Counted from the first letter of the stretch, positions 44,626-53,946 are shown. The stretch is DNA of 64,000 bases from ATZT02 sp046048135 (GCA_046048135.1 JBJOGR010000044.1:1-64000); one strand, 5' to 3'. A program made the numbers and translations. Notes: generated by a model not told the origin, from the sequence alone.

Positions 44626-45548
44626 TTTTTGTGAAGGACTGAATTTAGTCCAGTCCAATTACCTGTTTTATTTGAAGCTTCAATTGCTCCTGTTTGAGAA
44701 TTTCTACGAAACAGCAAATTATTTGCTCCAGATAATTCTCTTGCTTTAACAATTTTTCCATCAGGAAGAATTACTTTTGAACCCGCAGTCAAATAAAGAC
44801 CTGCTTCAATAATGCAATTGTTTCCTAAACTAATTCCAAGTCCTGCATTTGCACCAATTAAACATTTTTCGCCAACACTAATAATTTCTTGGCCTCCGCC
44901 AGAAAGTGTGCCCATGATTGATGCACCACCACCAATGTCAGATCCATCTCCAACAACAACTCCAGCAGAAATTCTTCCTTCGACCATTGAACTACCTAAT
45001 GTGCCAGCATTAAAGTTCACAAAGCCTTCATGCATAACAGTTGTACCACTTGCTAAATGTGCGCCTAGTCGAACTCGATCTGCATCTGCAACTCTTACTC
45101 CACTTGGAATTACATAATCAAGCATCCTAGGAAATTTATCTAGCGAAAAGACAGTTAAATGTGTACCAACTTTTTTAGCATTAGCTCCTACTGATTCAAC
45201 TTTTTCTGGTAAAACTGGTCCAATTGTTGTCCAAGCAACATTATTTAGAATAGAAAAAATTCCCTCTAGATTTATTGTTCTAGGTTTTACTAAACGATGC
45301 GAAAGTAAATGTAATCGTAAATAAGCATCTGCAACATCAACAGCTGGTTTAGATAAATCTTTAATAGAGGTTTTCACTACTTTTATTTCGCAACCTCTGA
45401 TTGCATCTTTTCTTTCATATTTTGAACTGTCATTTAGTTGAATTGGTGAAATTGACAATGAAGGATTAGGAAACCAAACATCAAGTGTTTTATTGCCATC
45501 AACAGTGGCTATTCCTATTCCACTTGCGGCTTCTGTAATAAAACTCAT
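44622..45548 (-). CDS. dapD: Tetrahydrodipicolinate N-succinyltransferase, actinobacterial type
   Basis: Lysine/diaminopimelate pathway. 308 residues: an N-terminal domain, then a left-handed beta-helix of hexapeptide repeats (about 165-270; AHLASGTTVMHEGFVNFNAG, VVVGDGSDIGGGASIMG, CLIGANAGLGISLG) characteristic of the mycobacterial-type DapD. Leaderless start: TAGTTT lies 6 nt before the ATG on the minus strand. Divergent from dapE, the order seen in mycobacteria (Rv1201c/Rv1202). Confidence 0.94.
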   Translation of the reverse strand: MSFITEAASGIGIATVDGNKTLDVWFPNPSLSISPIQLNDSSKYERKDAIRGCEIKVVKTSIKDLSKPAVDVADAYLRLHLLSHRLVKPRTINLEGIFSILNNVAWTTIGPVLPEKVESVGANAKKVGTHLTVFSLDKFPRMLDYVIPSGVRVADADRVRLGAHLASGTTVMHEGFVNFNAGTLGSSMVEGRISAGVVVGDGSDIGGGASIMGTLSGGGQEIISVGEKCLIGANAGLGISLGNNCIIEAGLYLTAGSKVILPDGKIVKARELSGANNLLFRRNSQTGAIEASNKTGNWTGLNSVLHKN

Positions 45549-45554
45549 GAGTCA

Positions 45555-45560
45555 AAACTA
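45555..45560 (-). promoter_or_regulatory. -10 box TAGTTT of dapD (leaderless)
   Basis: TAGTTT on the minus strand, spacer 6 nt to the ATG at 45548. Confidence 0.5.
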
Positions 45561-45616
45561 TCTTGTAATTGGGGTTAATGGATACATAAGGGTTAGGTTG
45601 TTGGCACAATAGGAAT

Positions 45617-46672
45617 GTGTTGAATATAAATCAAGAACTAGGCAAACTGACCCTTGATCTTGTCAATATTTCTAGCGTTTCAAAAGATGAAAAATCAATT
45701 GCAGATTCCATTGAAACGGCATTAAGTGAATGTAGTCATTTAAAATTAACCAGAGTTAATAATTCCCTAGTCGCACAAACCAATTTTGGAAATAAGCAAA
45801 GAGTTGTAATAGCAGGCCACATAGATACTGTTCCTGCAAACAATAATTTTCCTGGACAGATAAATAATTCAGAAGTAACTGGTTTAGGTTCTGTAGACAT
45901 GAAATCAGGTATTGCTGTTGCCTTGAAATTGGCTTCAGAGATAACTAGTTCAAAATTTGATATTACATATTTATTTTATGAATCTGAGGAAATTGAAACA
46001 AAATTTAATGGCTTAGAGTTAATTACTAAGCAACAAAAAGATTTATTGAATTGCGACTTTGCAATTCTTATGGAACCAACGAATGGAATTTTGGAAGTTG
46101 GATGTCAAGGATCCTTAAGATTTGAAGTAAGCGCCAGTGGTAAAAGATCGCATTCTGCAAGATGGTGGAATGGAGATAATGCAATTCATAAAACAAATAA
46201 AATTTTAGAAATTTTAAATAACTATAAATCTAGAGAACCAGAAATAGATGGTTATAAATTTAGAGAAGGACTACAAGCTGTAAAGATAAATGGCGGTATT
46301 GCTGGAAATGTAGTTCCAGATTCGGTAAGTGTGTCCATTAATCATCGCTTTGCACCGGATACCACGATAGATCAAGCAACTACAAATATGAAAAATTTAT
46401 TTAAAGATTTTAATTTTCAATTAGTAGATGCAGCAAATGCTGCGCCAACTGGTTTAGCAAATCCTGTTATTAAAGAATTTGTTGCAAGTATAGGTAAAAA
46501 TATTGCCCCAAAATTTGGTTGGACAGATGTTGCCCGTTTTGCTAGCGCAGGAATTCCTGCTATTAATTTTGGTCCAGGAGATCCTAATTTGGCTCATCAT
46601 CCAGATGAGAAAGTTTCGATATCTCAAATCAACGATGTGTATGAGTCTTTAAAGAAATGGCTTTCTAAATAG
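45617..46672 (+). CDS. dapE: Succinyl-diaminopimelate desuccinylase
   Basis: M20 zinc hydrolase that releases succinate from N-succinyl-LL-DAP. 351 residues. GHIDTVP (His ligand), GLGSVDMKSG (bridging Asp), YESEEIE (catalytic Glu and metal Glu) and the C-terminal HHPDEKV His ligand; a dimerisation domain lies between about 180 and 290. GTG at 45617, or TTG three bases later, which has AGGAA closely upstream. Overlaps the next gene by 1 nt. Confidence 0.92.
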   Translation: MLNINQELGKLTLDLVNISSVSKDEKSIADSIETALSECSHLKLTRVNNSLVAQTNFGNKQRVVIAGHIDTVPANNNFPGQINNSEVTGLGSVDMKSGIAVALKLASEITSSKFDITYLFYESEEIETKFNGLELITKQQKDLLNCDFAILMEPTNGILEVGCQGSLRFEVSASGKRSHSARWWNGDNAIHKTNKILEILNNYKSREPEIDGYKFREGLQAVKINGGIAGNVVPDSVSVSINHRFAPDTTIDQATTNMKNLFKDFNFQLVDAANAAPTGLANPVIKEFVASIGKNIAPKFGWTDVARFASAGIPAINFGPGDPNLAHHPDEKVSISQINDVYESLKKWLSK

Positions 46673-47124
46673 TGAAAGTTGATTTGAATTTAAGTATTGA
46701 TATTGATGCAACTCAAAAACAAGTTTTTGATTCATTTGTTAATTGGGAAACCCAAGGTGAGTGGATGTTTGGGACAAAAGTTTATCGAACCAAAAATAAT
46801 GGACAAGGTCTTGGAGGAGAAATTGTTGCCTGGACAGGTTTTTGGAAAATAGGTTTTAATGATCCAATGGTTATTACGAAATGGGAAGAACCAAGACTTG
46901 TTGACATGAAACATTTAGGAAAAGTAGTACGCGGTACAGGTTCCATGATTGCTGAAAAAATTACAGAAAATAAAACTAAATTTATATGGAGTGAAACTAT
47001 CGAATTACCTTTTTCAATAATTGGTCGAATAGGTTGGTTTTTTATTAAACCGTTTTTTGTTATCGCAATTAAGCATTCATTGAAGAAATTTGCTCTCACT
47101 TTTGCACAAAAGGGGTCCATTTAG
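46672..47124 (+). CDS. SRPBCC family protein (polyketide cyclase-like)
   Basis: 150 residues of the START/Bet v1-like fold: an N-terminal strand LNLSIDIDATQKQVFDSFVNW, helix, then WEEPRLVDMKHLGKVVRGTGSM and ENKTKFIWSETIELPF strands, and a C-terminal helix. Such proteins bind hydrophobic ligands; the role here is unknown. GTG start overlaps the dapE stop by 1 nt, so cotranslation is likely. Confidence 0.8.
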   Translation: MKVDLNLSIDIDATQKQVFDSFVNWETQGEWMFGTKVYRTKNNGQGLGGEIVAWTGFWKIGFNDPMVITKWEEPRLVDMKHLGKVVRGTGSMIAEKITENKTKFIWSETIELPFSIIGRIGWFFIKPFFVIAIKHSLKKFALTFAQKGSI

Positions 47125-47151
47125 ACAAAGTGCAAGTAATGCTGGGATAAT
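47122..47151 (+). promoter_or_regulatory. Extended -10 promoter of the DUF3117 gene
   Basis: TAGACA (47122-47127), 18-nt spacer, GATAAT (47146-47151) with an upstream TG (47143-47144). About 35 nt of leader precede the ATG at 47192. Confidence 0.5.
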
Positions 47152-47191
47152 AGATTTATCAATATTTAATTGAAATGAAAAAGGTGTTTAG

Positions 47192-47356
47192 ATGGCCGCA
47201 ATGAAACCTCGTACTGGTGATGGACCTATGGAAGTTACTAAAGAAGGAAAAGGTGTTGTAGTTCGTATTCCACTAGAAGGTGGCGGTCGTTTAGTTGTAG
47301 AAATGACAGTTGACGAAGCTAAAGAATTAGACGTTCAACTAGAAGTTTTAAAGTAA
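47192..47356 (+). CDS. DUF3117 family small protein
   Basis: 54 residues beginning MAAMKPRTGDGPMEV and containing GRLVVEMTVDEAKEL, nearly the consensus of DUF3117, a highly conserved small actinobacterial protein of unknown function (Rv1211 family). AAGGTG lies 6 nt before the ATG. It ends one base before the convergent O-methyltransferase. Confidence 0.9.
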   Translation: MAAMKPRTGDGPMEVTKEGKGVVVRIPLEGGGRLVVEMTVDEAKELDVQLEVLK

Positions 47357-47357
47357 T

Positions 47358-47987
47358 TTAATTAGGTCGGTAAGAACAGGCAATTACACCTGTTCCATTA
47401 GGAATCATTACTGAAACTAATCTTTCATCATTCTTGATTTTTTCTAGAACTCTAATGATTGCTAAATTATCTGGATCATTTTGAAATTGGGCATCATTTA
47501 AAACATTGTTATAAATTAAAATTCCACCCGGTCTTAATAATCTCATTGCTTCTTCCAAAAGTGTTTCATATTCTAATTTGTCACCATTTATAAAAACTAA
47601 ATCGTAAGCATTATCTGTTAAACGAGTTATTACTTCTAGTGCTTTACCAGCAATTAGTCTAATTTTATTAGGGGAAATTGATGCACTACTAAAAATATCT
47701 TTACTTATGCGTTGTCTTTCTGGATCTTTATCTATTGAAGTTAAAACACCAGCAGAATTCATTCCTTTGAAAAGCCAGAGTCCAGACAGTCCTGTGCCAG
47801 TTCCAATTTCAACAACGTTGGAAGCATCAATTGTGGAAGCTAAAAATTTTAATAAACTGCCAACTCCAGAACCGATGGGTTTAATGCCAAGCTCTGAAGA
47901 TTTTTCTCTTGCCTTTAGTTGAAAACTATCTTCTTCAATAAATTCTTGTGAGAATTTCCAATCTTCGACGCTTGGAAAACTTGTCAT
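47358..47987 (-). CDS. Class I SAM-dependent O-methyltransferase
   Basis: 209 residues of the catechol O-methyltransferase-like family (Methyltransf_3). VVEIGTGTGLSGLWL is the SAM motif I, SIDKDPERQ motif II, and DLVFINGDKLEY the metal-binding region, with NN at NVLND. The homologous gene in mycobacteria (Rv1220c) has a structure but no assigned substrate. AGAAGGTAG lies upstream of the ATG. In mycobacteria sigE is the divergent neighbour; here only 165 nt separate it from htrA. Confidence 0.88.
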   Translation of the reverse strand: MTSFPSVEDWKFSQEFIEEDSFQLKAREKSSELGIKPIGSGVGSLLKFLASTIDASNVVEIGTGTGLSGLWLFKGMNSAGVLTSIDKDPERQRISKDIFSSASISPNKIRLIAGKALEVITRLTDNAYDLVFINGDKLEYETLLEEAMRLLRPGGILIYNNVLNDAQFQNDPDNLAIIRVLEKIKNDERLVSVMIPNGTGVIACSYRPN

Positions 47988-48152
47988 TTGACTACCTTCT
48001 ATGGGTCTTTGAATCTATCTTAATGATTACTAAAAATTACGATGGAATTTACCAAGAATTGCCTTGTAAGTCCTTATTTAAAGTGCGAAATTTAAAGTCA
48101 CGGCCTAAACTAAAAGTAAGACTTGCTACAGAAAGAAAAAAGCCAAGTAACA

Positions 48153-49301
48153 ATGGAAGAAACCACTAGCTCACCAACACCAGGATTTGCCACAATGCCA
48201 ACTAAACCTTCATGGGAAAGAAAAAAGAAAAGGACTCCGCTTTCAGCTGTCGTAGTTATTTCTTTGTTAGTCGGTGGTGTCGCAGGTGGCGCTGTTGGAT
48301 ATGTAGCTGCTGATTTAGCAAATGGAGTTTCAAGTACTTCGACTCAAACAGTCCAAACACCTGTAGTAAATACAAATGTTCCGATAACTCCTGCCAATGA
48401 AACAGTTTCCCAAATTGTGCAAAATGTTAAATCAAGTGTGGTTTCAATTAAGGCTGAAGGAAATTCAGGAACAGGAACAGGTTCAGGATTTATTTATAGA
48501 CAAGATGGTTACATCATCACCAACAATCACGTTGTTGCACCTGCATTAAATGGTGGAAAATTAACAGTTTATTTAGAAAACAAAACAGAATTTGAAGCAA
48601 GATTAATTGGTAGAAATCCTTCTTATGATTTAGCAGTTTTAAAAATTGAATCAACTGGATTAAGTCCGGTAAAGATTGGTGATTCAAATGCTTTGAATGT
48701 TGGAGATTTAACAGTTGCATTTGGTTCACCTCTTGGTTTAAGTGGCACTGTTACTTCAGGAATTGTTAGTGCAGTAAATAGACCAGTAACTGCTGGTGGA
48801 CAAGATGATCAATCATTTATTTCAGCTATTCAAACAGATGCTGCAATTAATCCTGGAAATTCAGGTGGACCGTTAGTAAATGGGCAAGCAGAAGTAATTG
48901 GAGTAAATTCAGCAATTGCAACTTTGGGTTTTGGCGGACAAAGTGGAAGTATTGGTTTAGGTTTTGCAATTCCTATGAATCAAGCACAAAGAATTATTAC
49001 TGAGATTATTAATACTGGAAAATCCACAACACCAATTGCAGGTATCAGCATTGATTCAACCTTCCAAGGAACAGGGGCTCGAATTGCAGAAGTCGTTGCA
49101 GATGGCCCTGCATCAAAAACTGATTTAAAGGTTGGCGATGTTGTGACAAAAATTAATGGTGAAATTGTGGGTGATTCAACAGAATTGATTGTGGCAATTA
49201 GAAGAAATAATCCTGGTGACACAATTATCTTGACTGTAAAAAATTCTTCAGGAAATGAAAGAGAAGTTAGTGTAGTTTTGGGAAGCAGGGAAGAAGGTTA
49301 A
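48153..49301 (+). CDS. htrA: HtrA/DegP-type trypsin-like serine protease with PDZ domain
   Basis: 382 residues: a short cytoplasmic basic N-terminus, a membrane helix (about 31-55), a low-complexity Thr/Val linker, the protease domain with His126, Asp159 and Ser237 (NPGNSGGPL), and one PDZ domain (about 280-375; VGDVVTKINGE). Membrane-anchored envelope quality-control protease facing outward. ATG at 48153 gives the conserved MEET start; a TTG at 48123 is the alternative. No sigE or tatB gene accompanies it, unlike mycobacteria. The last 4 nt overlap convergent mrp. Confidence 0.92.
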   Translation: MEETTSSPTPGFATMPTKPSWERKKKRTPLSAVVVISLLVGGVAGGAVGYVAADLANGVSSTSTQTVQTPVVNTNVPITPANETVSQIVQNVKSSVVSIKAEGNSGTGTGSGFIYRQDGYIITNNHVVAPALNGGKLTVYLENKTEFEARLIGRNPSYDLAVLKIESTGLSPVKIGDSNALNVGDLTVAFGSPLGLSGTVTSGIVSAVNRPVTAGGQDDQSFISAIQTDAAINPGNSGGPLVNGQAEVIGVNSAIATLGFGGQSGSIGLGFAIPMNQAQRIITEIINTGKSTTPIAGISIDSTFQGTGARIAEVVADGPASKTDLKVGDVVTKINGEIVGDSTELIVAIRRNNPGDTIILTVKNSSGNEREVSVVLGSREEG

Positions 49302-50422
49302 TTAGTAATTAACCCTAAATTCTTTCCTACTAAACCTTTTGGATTTTTAACTAAAGAATTTGCAATATTCATTATTTCCTTACTTGCTAAAGATTCAGGA
49401 TCAGACAAAATTAATGGTTTACCATCATCTGCTCCCTCTCTAAGTTTTACATCAAAAGGAACTTTTCCTAAAACTTTTACTTCTGTGCCTAATTCATTAG
49501 TAAGTGCTTTTGCAACATTGTCGCCGCCACCTTTACCGAATAAATCCATAATTTCTCCACACTTAGGACAAATAACTCCACTCATGTTTTCGATAACACC
49601 AATAACTCTTTGATGAGTTTGTTTAGCTAAAGTTCCAGAGCGAACTGCGACTTCTGCAGCACCAATTTGAGGAGTTGTGATCACAATAATTTCTGATTTA
49701 GGAACTAGTTGGGCAACACTAATAGCTACATCACCTGTTCCAGGTGGTAAATCAAGAAGTAATACATCTAAATCTCCCCACCAAACATCTGTCATAAATT
49801 GCTCAACAGCTTTATGAAGCATTGGTCCTCTAAAAGCAATAGGTTGAGTTACACCACCTGGTTTAAATGCCAACATAGAAATCACTCTGATGCCATGAGC
49901 AAGTTGTGGCATGATCATGCCTTCAACAACAGTTGGTGCATTTGTTACACCCATAATTCTGGGAATTGAATGACCATAAATATCGGCATCGAGAATTCCT
50001 ACAGATAAACCTAATTTAGAAAAAGCAATTCCTAGATTCGCAGTAATTGATGATTTGCCAACACCACCTTTACCAGAAGCAATTGCATAAACTCTGGTCA
50101 AATTTTTCTCACTTGCAAAAGGATTTTCCTTTACAGGTCCTCTAAGTTGCTCTCTTAATTTCTTTCTTTGATCATCATTCATTACATCTAAATCAACTTT
50201 TACATTTGCATTTTCATCTATCTTTTTAACAGCATTTGTTACCCGGTTTACGATTTCTTGCCTTAAAGGGCATCCTTCCACAGTTAGATAAATATCAACT
50301 TGAACATTTAAATCTGTTACAGAAACATTTTTGACCATACCAATTTCTGTAATAGGTCTTCTGATTTCTGGATCTTGCACACTAGCAAGAGCGGTCATTA
50401 CAGATTCTTTAGTTAAAGACAC
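49298..50422 (-). CDS. mrp: Mrp/ApbC iron-sulfur cluster carrier ATPase
   Basis: 374 residues: an N-terminal MIP18/DUF59 domain (about 1-90) and a ParA/MinD-type ATPase with deviant Walker A GKGGVGKSS at 117-125 and LLLDLPPGTGD. CPKCG (near 280) provides the bridging cluster cysteines at the dimer interface. Carries Fe-S clusters to client proteins. GTG start, 3 nt after the DUF1003 gene on the same strand, so cotranscribed with it. Confidence 0.94.
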   Translation of the reverse strand: MSLTKESVMTALASVQDPEIRRPITEIGMVKNVSVTDLNVQVDIYLTVEGCPLRQEIVNRVTNAVKKIDENANVKVDLDVMNDDQRKKLREQLRGPVKENPFASEKNLTRVYAIASGKGGVGKSSITANLGIAFSKLGLSVGILDADIYGHSIPRIMGVTNAPTVVEGMIMPQLAHGIRVISMLAFKPGGVTQPIAFRGPMLHKAVEQFMTDVWWGDLDVLLLDLPPGTGDVAISVAQLVPKSEIIVITTPQIGAAEVAVRSGTLAKQTHQRVIGVIENMSGVICPKCGEIMDLFGKGGGDNVAKALTNELGTEVKVLGKVPFDVKLREGADDGKPLILSDPESLASKEIMNIANSLVKNPKGLVGKNLGLITN

Positions 50423-50425
50423 TTT

Positions 50426-50929
50426 TTAATTTGATTCCGATTCTTTTTTCTCGTTAGAGAATTGAATTTCTTCAATTAATTCTCTTAACTCATTTTTTAT
50501 GTAGTCGCGAGTTGCTACATCATTTAAGGCTATGCGTAAATCCGCTAATTCGCGAGCCAAGAATTCAGAGTCGGCTAGAAGCCTTGCAGATTGTGTTCTA
50601 TCTTGAGCAATTTGAACTCTATCTCTATCTGCTTGACGATTTTGTGCAAGTAAAATTAGGGGAGCAGCATATGAAGCTTGTAGAGAAAGCATCAAAGTTA
50701 AAGCTAAGAATGGCCATGGATCTACTCGATAATTTTCTGGTCCTATTGTGTTCCATGAAATCCAGGCAATAATAAAAATTGTCATTAAAGCAATAAATCG
50801 CCATGAACCAATTTTTCGGGCAACTCTTTCACTTAATAATCCAAATCTTTCTGGATCATAAGGATTTTTAAATTGCAATCCTCTGCTTCTTGGTTGATCA
50901 AGACGAGATGATCTTATTTTTTTACTCAT
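50426..50929 (-). CDS. DUF1003 family membrane protein
   Basis: 167 residues: a basic N-terminus (SSRLDQPRSRG), two close hydrophobic helices (about 46-63 and 75-96), and a charged coiled C-terminus. DUF1003 proteins are conserved in this locus next to mrp; function unknown. The first 4 nt overlap the end of the upstream MgtE_N/CBS gene, so the three genes form an operon. Confidence 0.85.
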   Translation of the reverse strand: MSKKIRSSRLDQPRSRGLQFKNPYDPERFGLLSERVARKIGSWRFIALMTIFIIAWISWNTIGPENYRVDPWPFLALTLMLSLQASYAAPLILLAQNRQADRDRVQIAQDRTQSARLLADSEFLARELADLRIALNDVATRDYIKNELRELIEEIQFSNEKKESESN

Positions 50930-52173
50930 CTATTTACCTCAATTGCATCTTGATCGCGCCAATCATCAGGCAACATGTGATCAATCACGTCATCAACAGT
51001 TACTGCTCCAAGTAAACGGTTTTCAGAATCAACAACAGGTAATGCCACTAAGTTGTATGTTGCAAAATATCTAGTAACTAAAGCAAGTGAAGTGTTTGGT
51101 TCAACTGGTTTTAATTCGGTATCTATAACACTTGAAACTAAAGTTCCAGGAGCTTCTCTTAAAAGTCTTTGCATGTGTGCCACTCCAAGATATTTTCCAG
51201 TTGGAGTATCTAGTGGTGGTCTTACAACATAAACCTGACTTGCTAGTGAAGGAGGTAATTCTGGATTTCTAACATTTGCTAAGGCTTCAGCCACAGTTGC
51301 ATCTGGTGGTAAAACAATTGGTTCTGTTGTCATCATTCCACCAGCTGTGTAATCGCCATAAGTTAAAAGTCTTCTTAAATCATCTGCTTCTTCTGGTTCC
51401 ATCAACTCTAAATATTCTTCAGCTTTTTGAGGTGGTAATTCTTTTAATAAATCTGCAGCATCATCTGGTGCCATTTCTTCAATAACGTCTGCCGCTCTTT
51501 CTATTTCTAATTTTTCAACAATTGAAACTCTTGTTTCTTCACTCATTTCCTCTAAAACATCTGCAAGTCTTTCGTCATCTAATTTAGATAAAACATCAAC
51601 TTGTTTATTTAATTCAAAATCTGCAATATAAGTAGCAACATCGGGAGCTCGCATATCATTTATGGAAATTAAAGTGTTATCAACAGGTTGATTTGATTCT
51701 TGCAAAGATAAACCTTCAACTTCACTCCAATCTGCAAAGAACTTTTCACCACGTCGACCAAATTTTGTCGAAGCGCGTTTTAAATAAATTTTTGTTATGT
51801 GCCAATCAGCACCAGGTCTTGATTGTTCCATGGCAATGTCTAGCAAAGTAACTTCTTCACCAGTTTTCTTCATTTTCATTTTTCGATCCAAAAGTTGTCC
51901 CACAACACGAGATTCTGATTCTCTTTGCTCAAATCTGCGCATATTTACTACACCAGTTGAAATTATTTGTCGTGGTTCAAAATCGTTTACTCTAGAAATT
52001 GGTAAAAATACAATTCTTCTTTGTGGTACTTCAACTAAAAGTCCAATAATTCTTGGGGGATTGTTGCTATGTCTTAAGTGAACGAGGGTATCGCGAACTT
52101 TGCCCAGCTGATCTCCTTGTGGATCAAATACAGCTGTGCCGGTTAAGCGAGAAATAAATATACGGTCAGTCAC
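50926..52173 (-). CDS. PRC-barrel, MgtE N-terminal and CBS domain protein
   Basis: 415 residues: a PRC-barrel-like domain (about 1-75, FDPQGDQLGKVRD), a second beta region, an MgtE_N superhelix (about 190-280; ADVLEEMSEETRVSIVEKL, DDAADLLKELPPQKAEEYL) and two CBS domains (about 285-400). The magnesium channel part of MgtE is missing, so it is a soluble Mg/nucleotide sensor-like protein, as at the mycobacterial Rv1232c locus. Leaderless GTG start (TAGACT, spacer 6). Confidence 0.87.
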   Translation of the reverse strand: MTDRIFISRLTGTAVFDPQGDQLGKVRDTLVHLRHSNNPPRIIGLLVEVPQRRIVFLPISRVNDFEPRQIISTGVVNMRRFEQRESESRVVGQLLDRKMKMKKTGEEVTLLDIAMEQSRPGADWHITKIYLKRASTKFGRRGEKFFADWSEVEGLSLQESNQPVDNTLISINDMRAPDVATYIADFELNKQVDVLSKLDDERLADVLEEMSEETRVSIVEKLEIERAADVIEEMAPDDAADLLKELPPQKAEEYLELMEPEEADDLRRLLTYGDYTAGGMMTTEPIVLPPDATVAEALANVRNPELPPSLASQVYVVRPPLDTPTGKYLGVAHMQRLLREAPGTLVSSVIDTELKPVEPNTSLALVTRYFATYNLVALPVVDSENRLLGAVTVDDVIDHMLPDDWRDQDAIEVNR

Positions 52174-52179
52174 AACGCG

Positions 52180-52185
52180 AGTCTA
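52180..52185 (-). promoter_or_regulatory. -10 box TAGACT (leaderless) of the mrp operon
   Basis: TAGACT on the minus strand, spacer 6 nt to the GTG at 52173. Confidence 0.55.
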
Positions 52186-52216
52186 CTTCTTAGTTGTGAT
52201 TGACTTTTACTCTTAT

Positions 52217-53092
52217 ATGAAATTTACGAATACATTAAGCAAAAATTCATTTGATTTTGTATTTCTTGCTGTCGCGATATTAGCCATATCCACCTCTGGA
52301 CCCTTAATAACTATTACTGCTGCTCCTGCACTTGCTATTGCATTCTGGCGATGCTTAATAGGAGCAATAGCAACAGCACCTTTTGCATTTAAATCTGGAA
52401 ACAATATTGATAAGAAAGCCTTTAGGGCATCTTTACTTGCAGGCTTTTTATTAGGAATTCATTTTGCAGTTTGGATACCTTCTTTAAGATTTACAACTGT
52501 TGCTGCCTCAACTGCAATGGTGGCAACACAACCTGCATGGGCTGCGTTATTTGCAAGATTAAAAGGAGAAAGTTTTCCTAAACAAGTTTGGTTTGGAATT
52601 TTTGTTGCCTTAATTGGTGTAATTCTTTTAACTGGAATAGATGTTTCGTTAAATAGAAATGCAGTCATTGGAGATTTACTTGCCTTACTTGGAGCAATTT
52701 TTGCAGCTTTATATGTAACAGTTGGACAAAGTGCCAGAGAAAAACTAACCACAGCGCAATACACATTTATTGCTTATTCTGCTGCAGCATTTTCACTTCT
52801 ATTAATATGTTTATTTTTATCAGTTCAGTTAACGGGATTTTCAAGACAAGCTTGGATTTATATATTTTTATTAACTTTACTTGCACAAATTCTTGGGCAT
52901 ACTTTGTTTAATGTCACTTTAAGATCACTTTCTGCAACGGTTGTGAGTATGGGAATTTTGTTTGAGATGCCAGGTTCAACAATTATTGCTGCATTATTAA
53001 TTGGGCAAGTACCGCCTTGGCAAACAATTCCTGCAATTGTTTTATTAATGACAGGAATGGTTTTTGTAGTTAAAGGTTATAGAGCTAAATAG
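52217..53092 (+). CDS. EamA/DMT family transporter
   Basis: About 291 residues with ten hydrophobic helices in two EamA halves (FLAVAILAISTSGPLI near the start; LLALLGAIFAALYVTVGQSAREK in the second half). Drug/metabolite transporter superfamily; substrate unknown. ATG at 52217 is preferred; an in-frame GTG at 52196 with an imperfect TACTTC -10 is possible. The end overlaps the convergent hydrolase gene by 8 nt. Confidence 0.85.
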   Translation: MKFTNTLSKNSFDFVFLAVAILAISTSGPLITITAAPALAIAFWRCLIGAIATAPFAFKSGNNIDKKAFRASLLAGFLLGIHFAVWIPSLRFTTVAASTAMVATQPAWAALFARLKGESFPKQVWFGIFVALIGVILLTGIDVSLNRNAVIGDLLALLGAIFAALYVTVGQSAREKLTTAQYTFIAYSAAAFSLLLICLFLSVQLTGFSRQAWIYIFLLTLLAQILGHTLFNVTLRSLSATVVSMGILFEMPGSTIIAALLIGQVPPWQTIPAIVLLMTGMVFVVKGYRAK

Positions 53093-53942
53093 TTTTAAGA
53101 AAAGTATCTATTTCAATAGCAGTTTTTTCTGGCATTTCTCTAGCAGGAGAATGTCCTGCCCCAAAAATTTCTACATAATGGCCATTTAAATTCCGTGCCA
53201 TTTCTTGTTGCACGGGTAATGGCCAAATGTCATCTTTTTCACCAGACAGTACTAAAACTGGCACTTTATGTTTTTCTAAAGTTTTTATTAATTTTTCACT
53301 TACTGGTTCAATATGCATCAACATATTTCCAATAGTTTTAATCGAAAGTGGATTAGTATTGATCCAACGTTGTCTTCGCCATTTTCTTACTTTTCTAGAA
53401 AATTTTCGGTAACCAACCATTTTTTCAGCAAGTGTTTTTAAAAACCAAATAGTTGCCATGTTGTATTTTTCAGTTGCTTTAACAAGTCGTGGCAATCCTC
53501 CCCAACGATTTCTTGGTAAAGAACCTGGACCACTGCACATCAAAGTAATACTTGCAAAAGATTTTGGAGATTTACTTACTGCAATTTGACTTACTAATCC
53601 ACCAAATGAATGACCAATTACATGTATTGGTTCAGAAAAACTATTTGCAATATCAATTACATCTTGACTGAGTAAATCAATTGTGAAATCTTTTTCATCT
53701 TTAGAACCATAAGTTGCTGGTTGACCAAACTGGTCAATAGCAAAACAATGCCAACCAAGAGAAGAAAGAATTGGCATTATTGCTACAAAATCTTCTTTAC
53801 TTCCACTAAATCCTGGAATCATTAAGATAGTTCCTGCATGAATAGATTCAGGTTCTGAAACTAAAGCACCTACCATGCAACGTTGAGTTATTAATTTTTC
53901 TTCCTTCACTCCAGCTGGATTTTTTAATAACTGTTCTTGCAT
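53085..53942 (-). CDS. Alpha/beta hydrolase
   Basis: 285 residues. Oxyanion region IPGFSGSKEDF, nucleophile GHSFGG (Ser near 114), acidic residue in LSGEKDDIWPLP, and His in GAGHSPAREMPE. The cap region is basic (KFSRKVRKWRRQRW). Reaction unknown. Encoded just downstream of the DUF3107 gene; ATG 53942 follows that gene's stop by 4 nt, while a TTG at 53957 would overlap it by 11 nt. Confidence 0.82.
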   Translation of the reverse strand: MQEQLLKNPAGVKEEKLITQRCMVGALVSEPESIHAGTILMIPGFSGSKEDFVAIMPILSSLGWHCFAIDQFGQPATYGSKDEKDFTIDLLSQDVIDIANSFSEPIHVIGHSFGGLVSQIAVSKSPKSFASITLMCSGPGSLPRNRWGGLPRLVKATEKYNMATIWFLKTLAEKMVGYRKFSRKVRKWRRQRWINTNPLSIKTIGNMLMHIEPVSEKLIKTLEKHKVPVLVLSGEKDDIWPLPVQQEMARNLNGHYVEIFGAGHSPAREMPEKTAIEIDTFLKTI

Positions 53943-53946
53943 TAAT

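Noticed and set aside
47948..48169. 73-residue plus-strand ORF between the methyltransferase and htrA, as a possible sigE remnant
   Set aside because: Its first part is antisense to the methyltransferase start and no sigma-factor motif is present.
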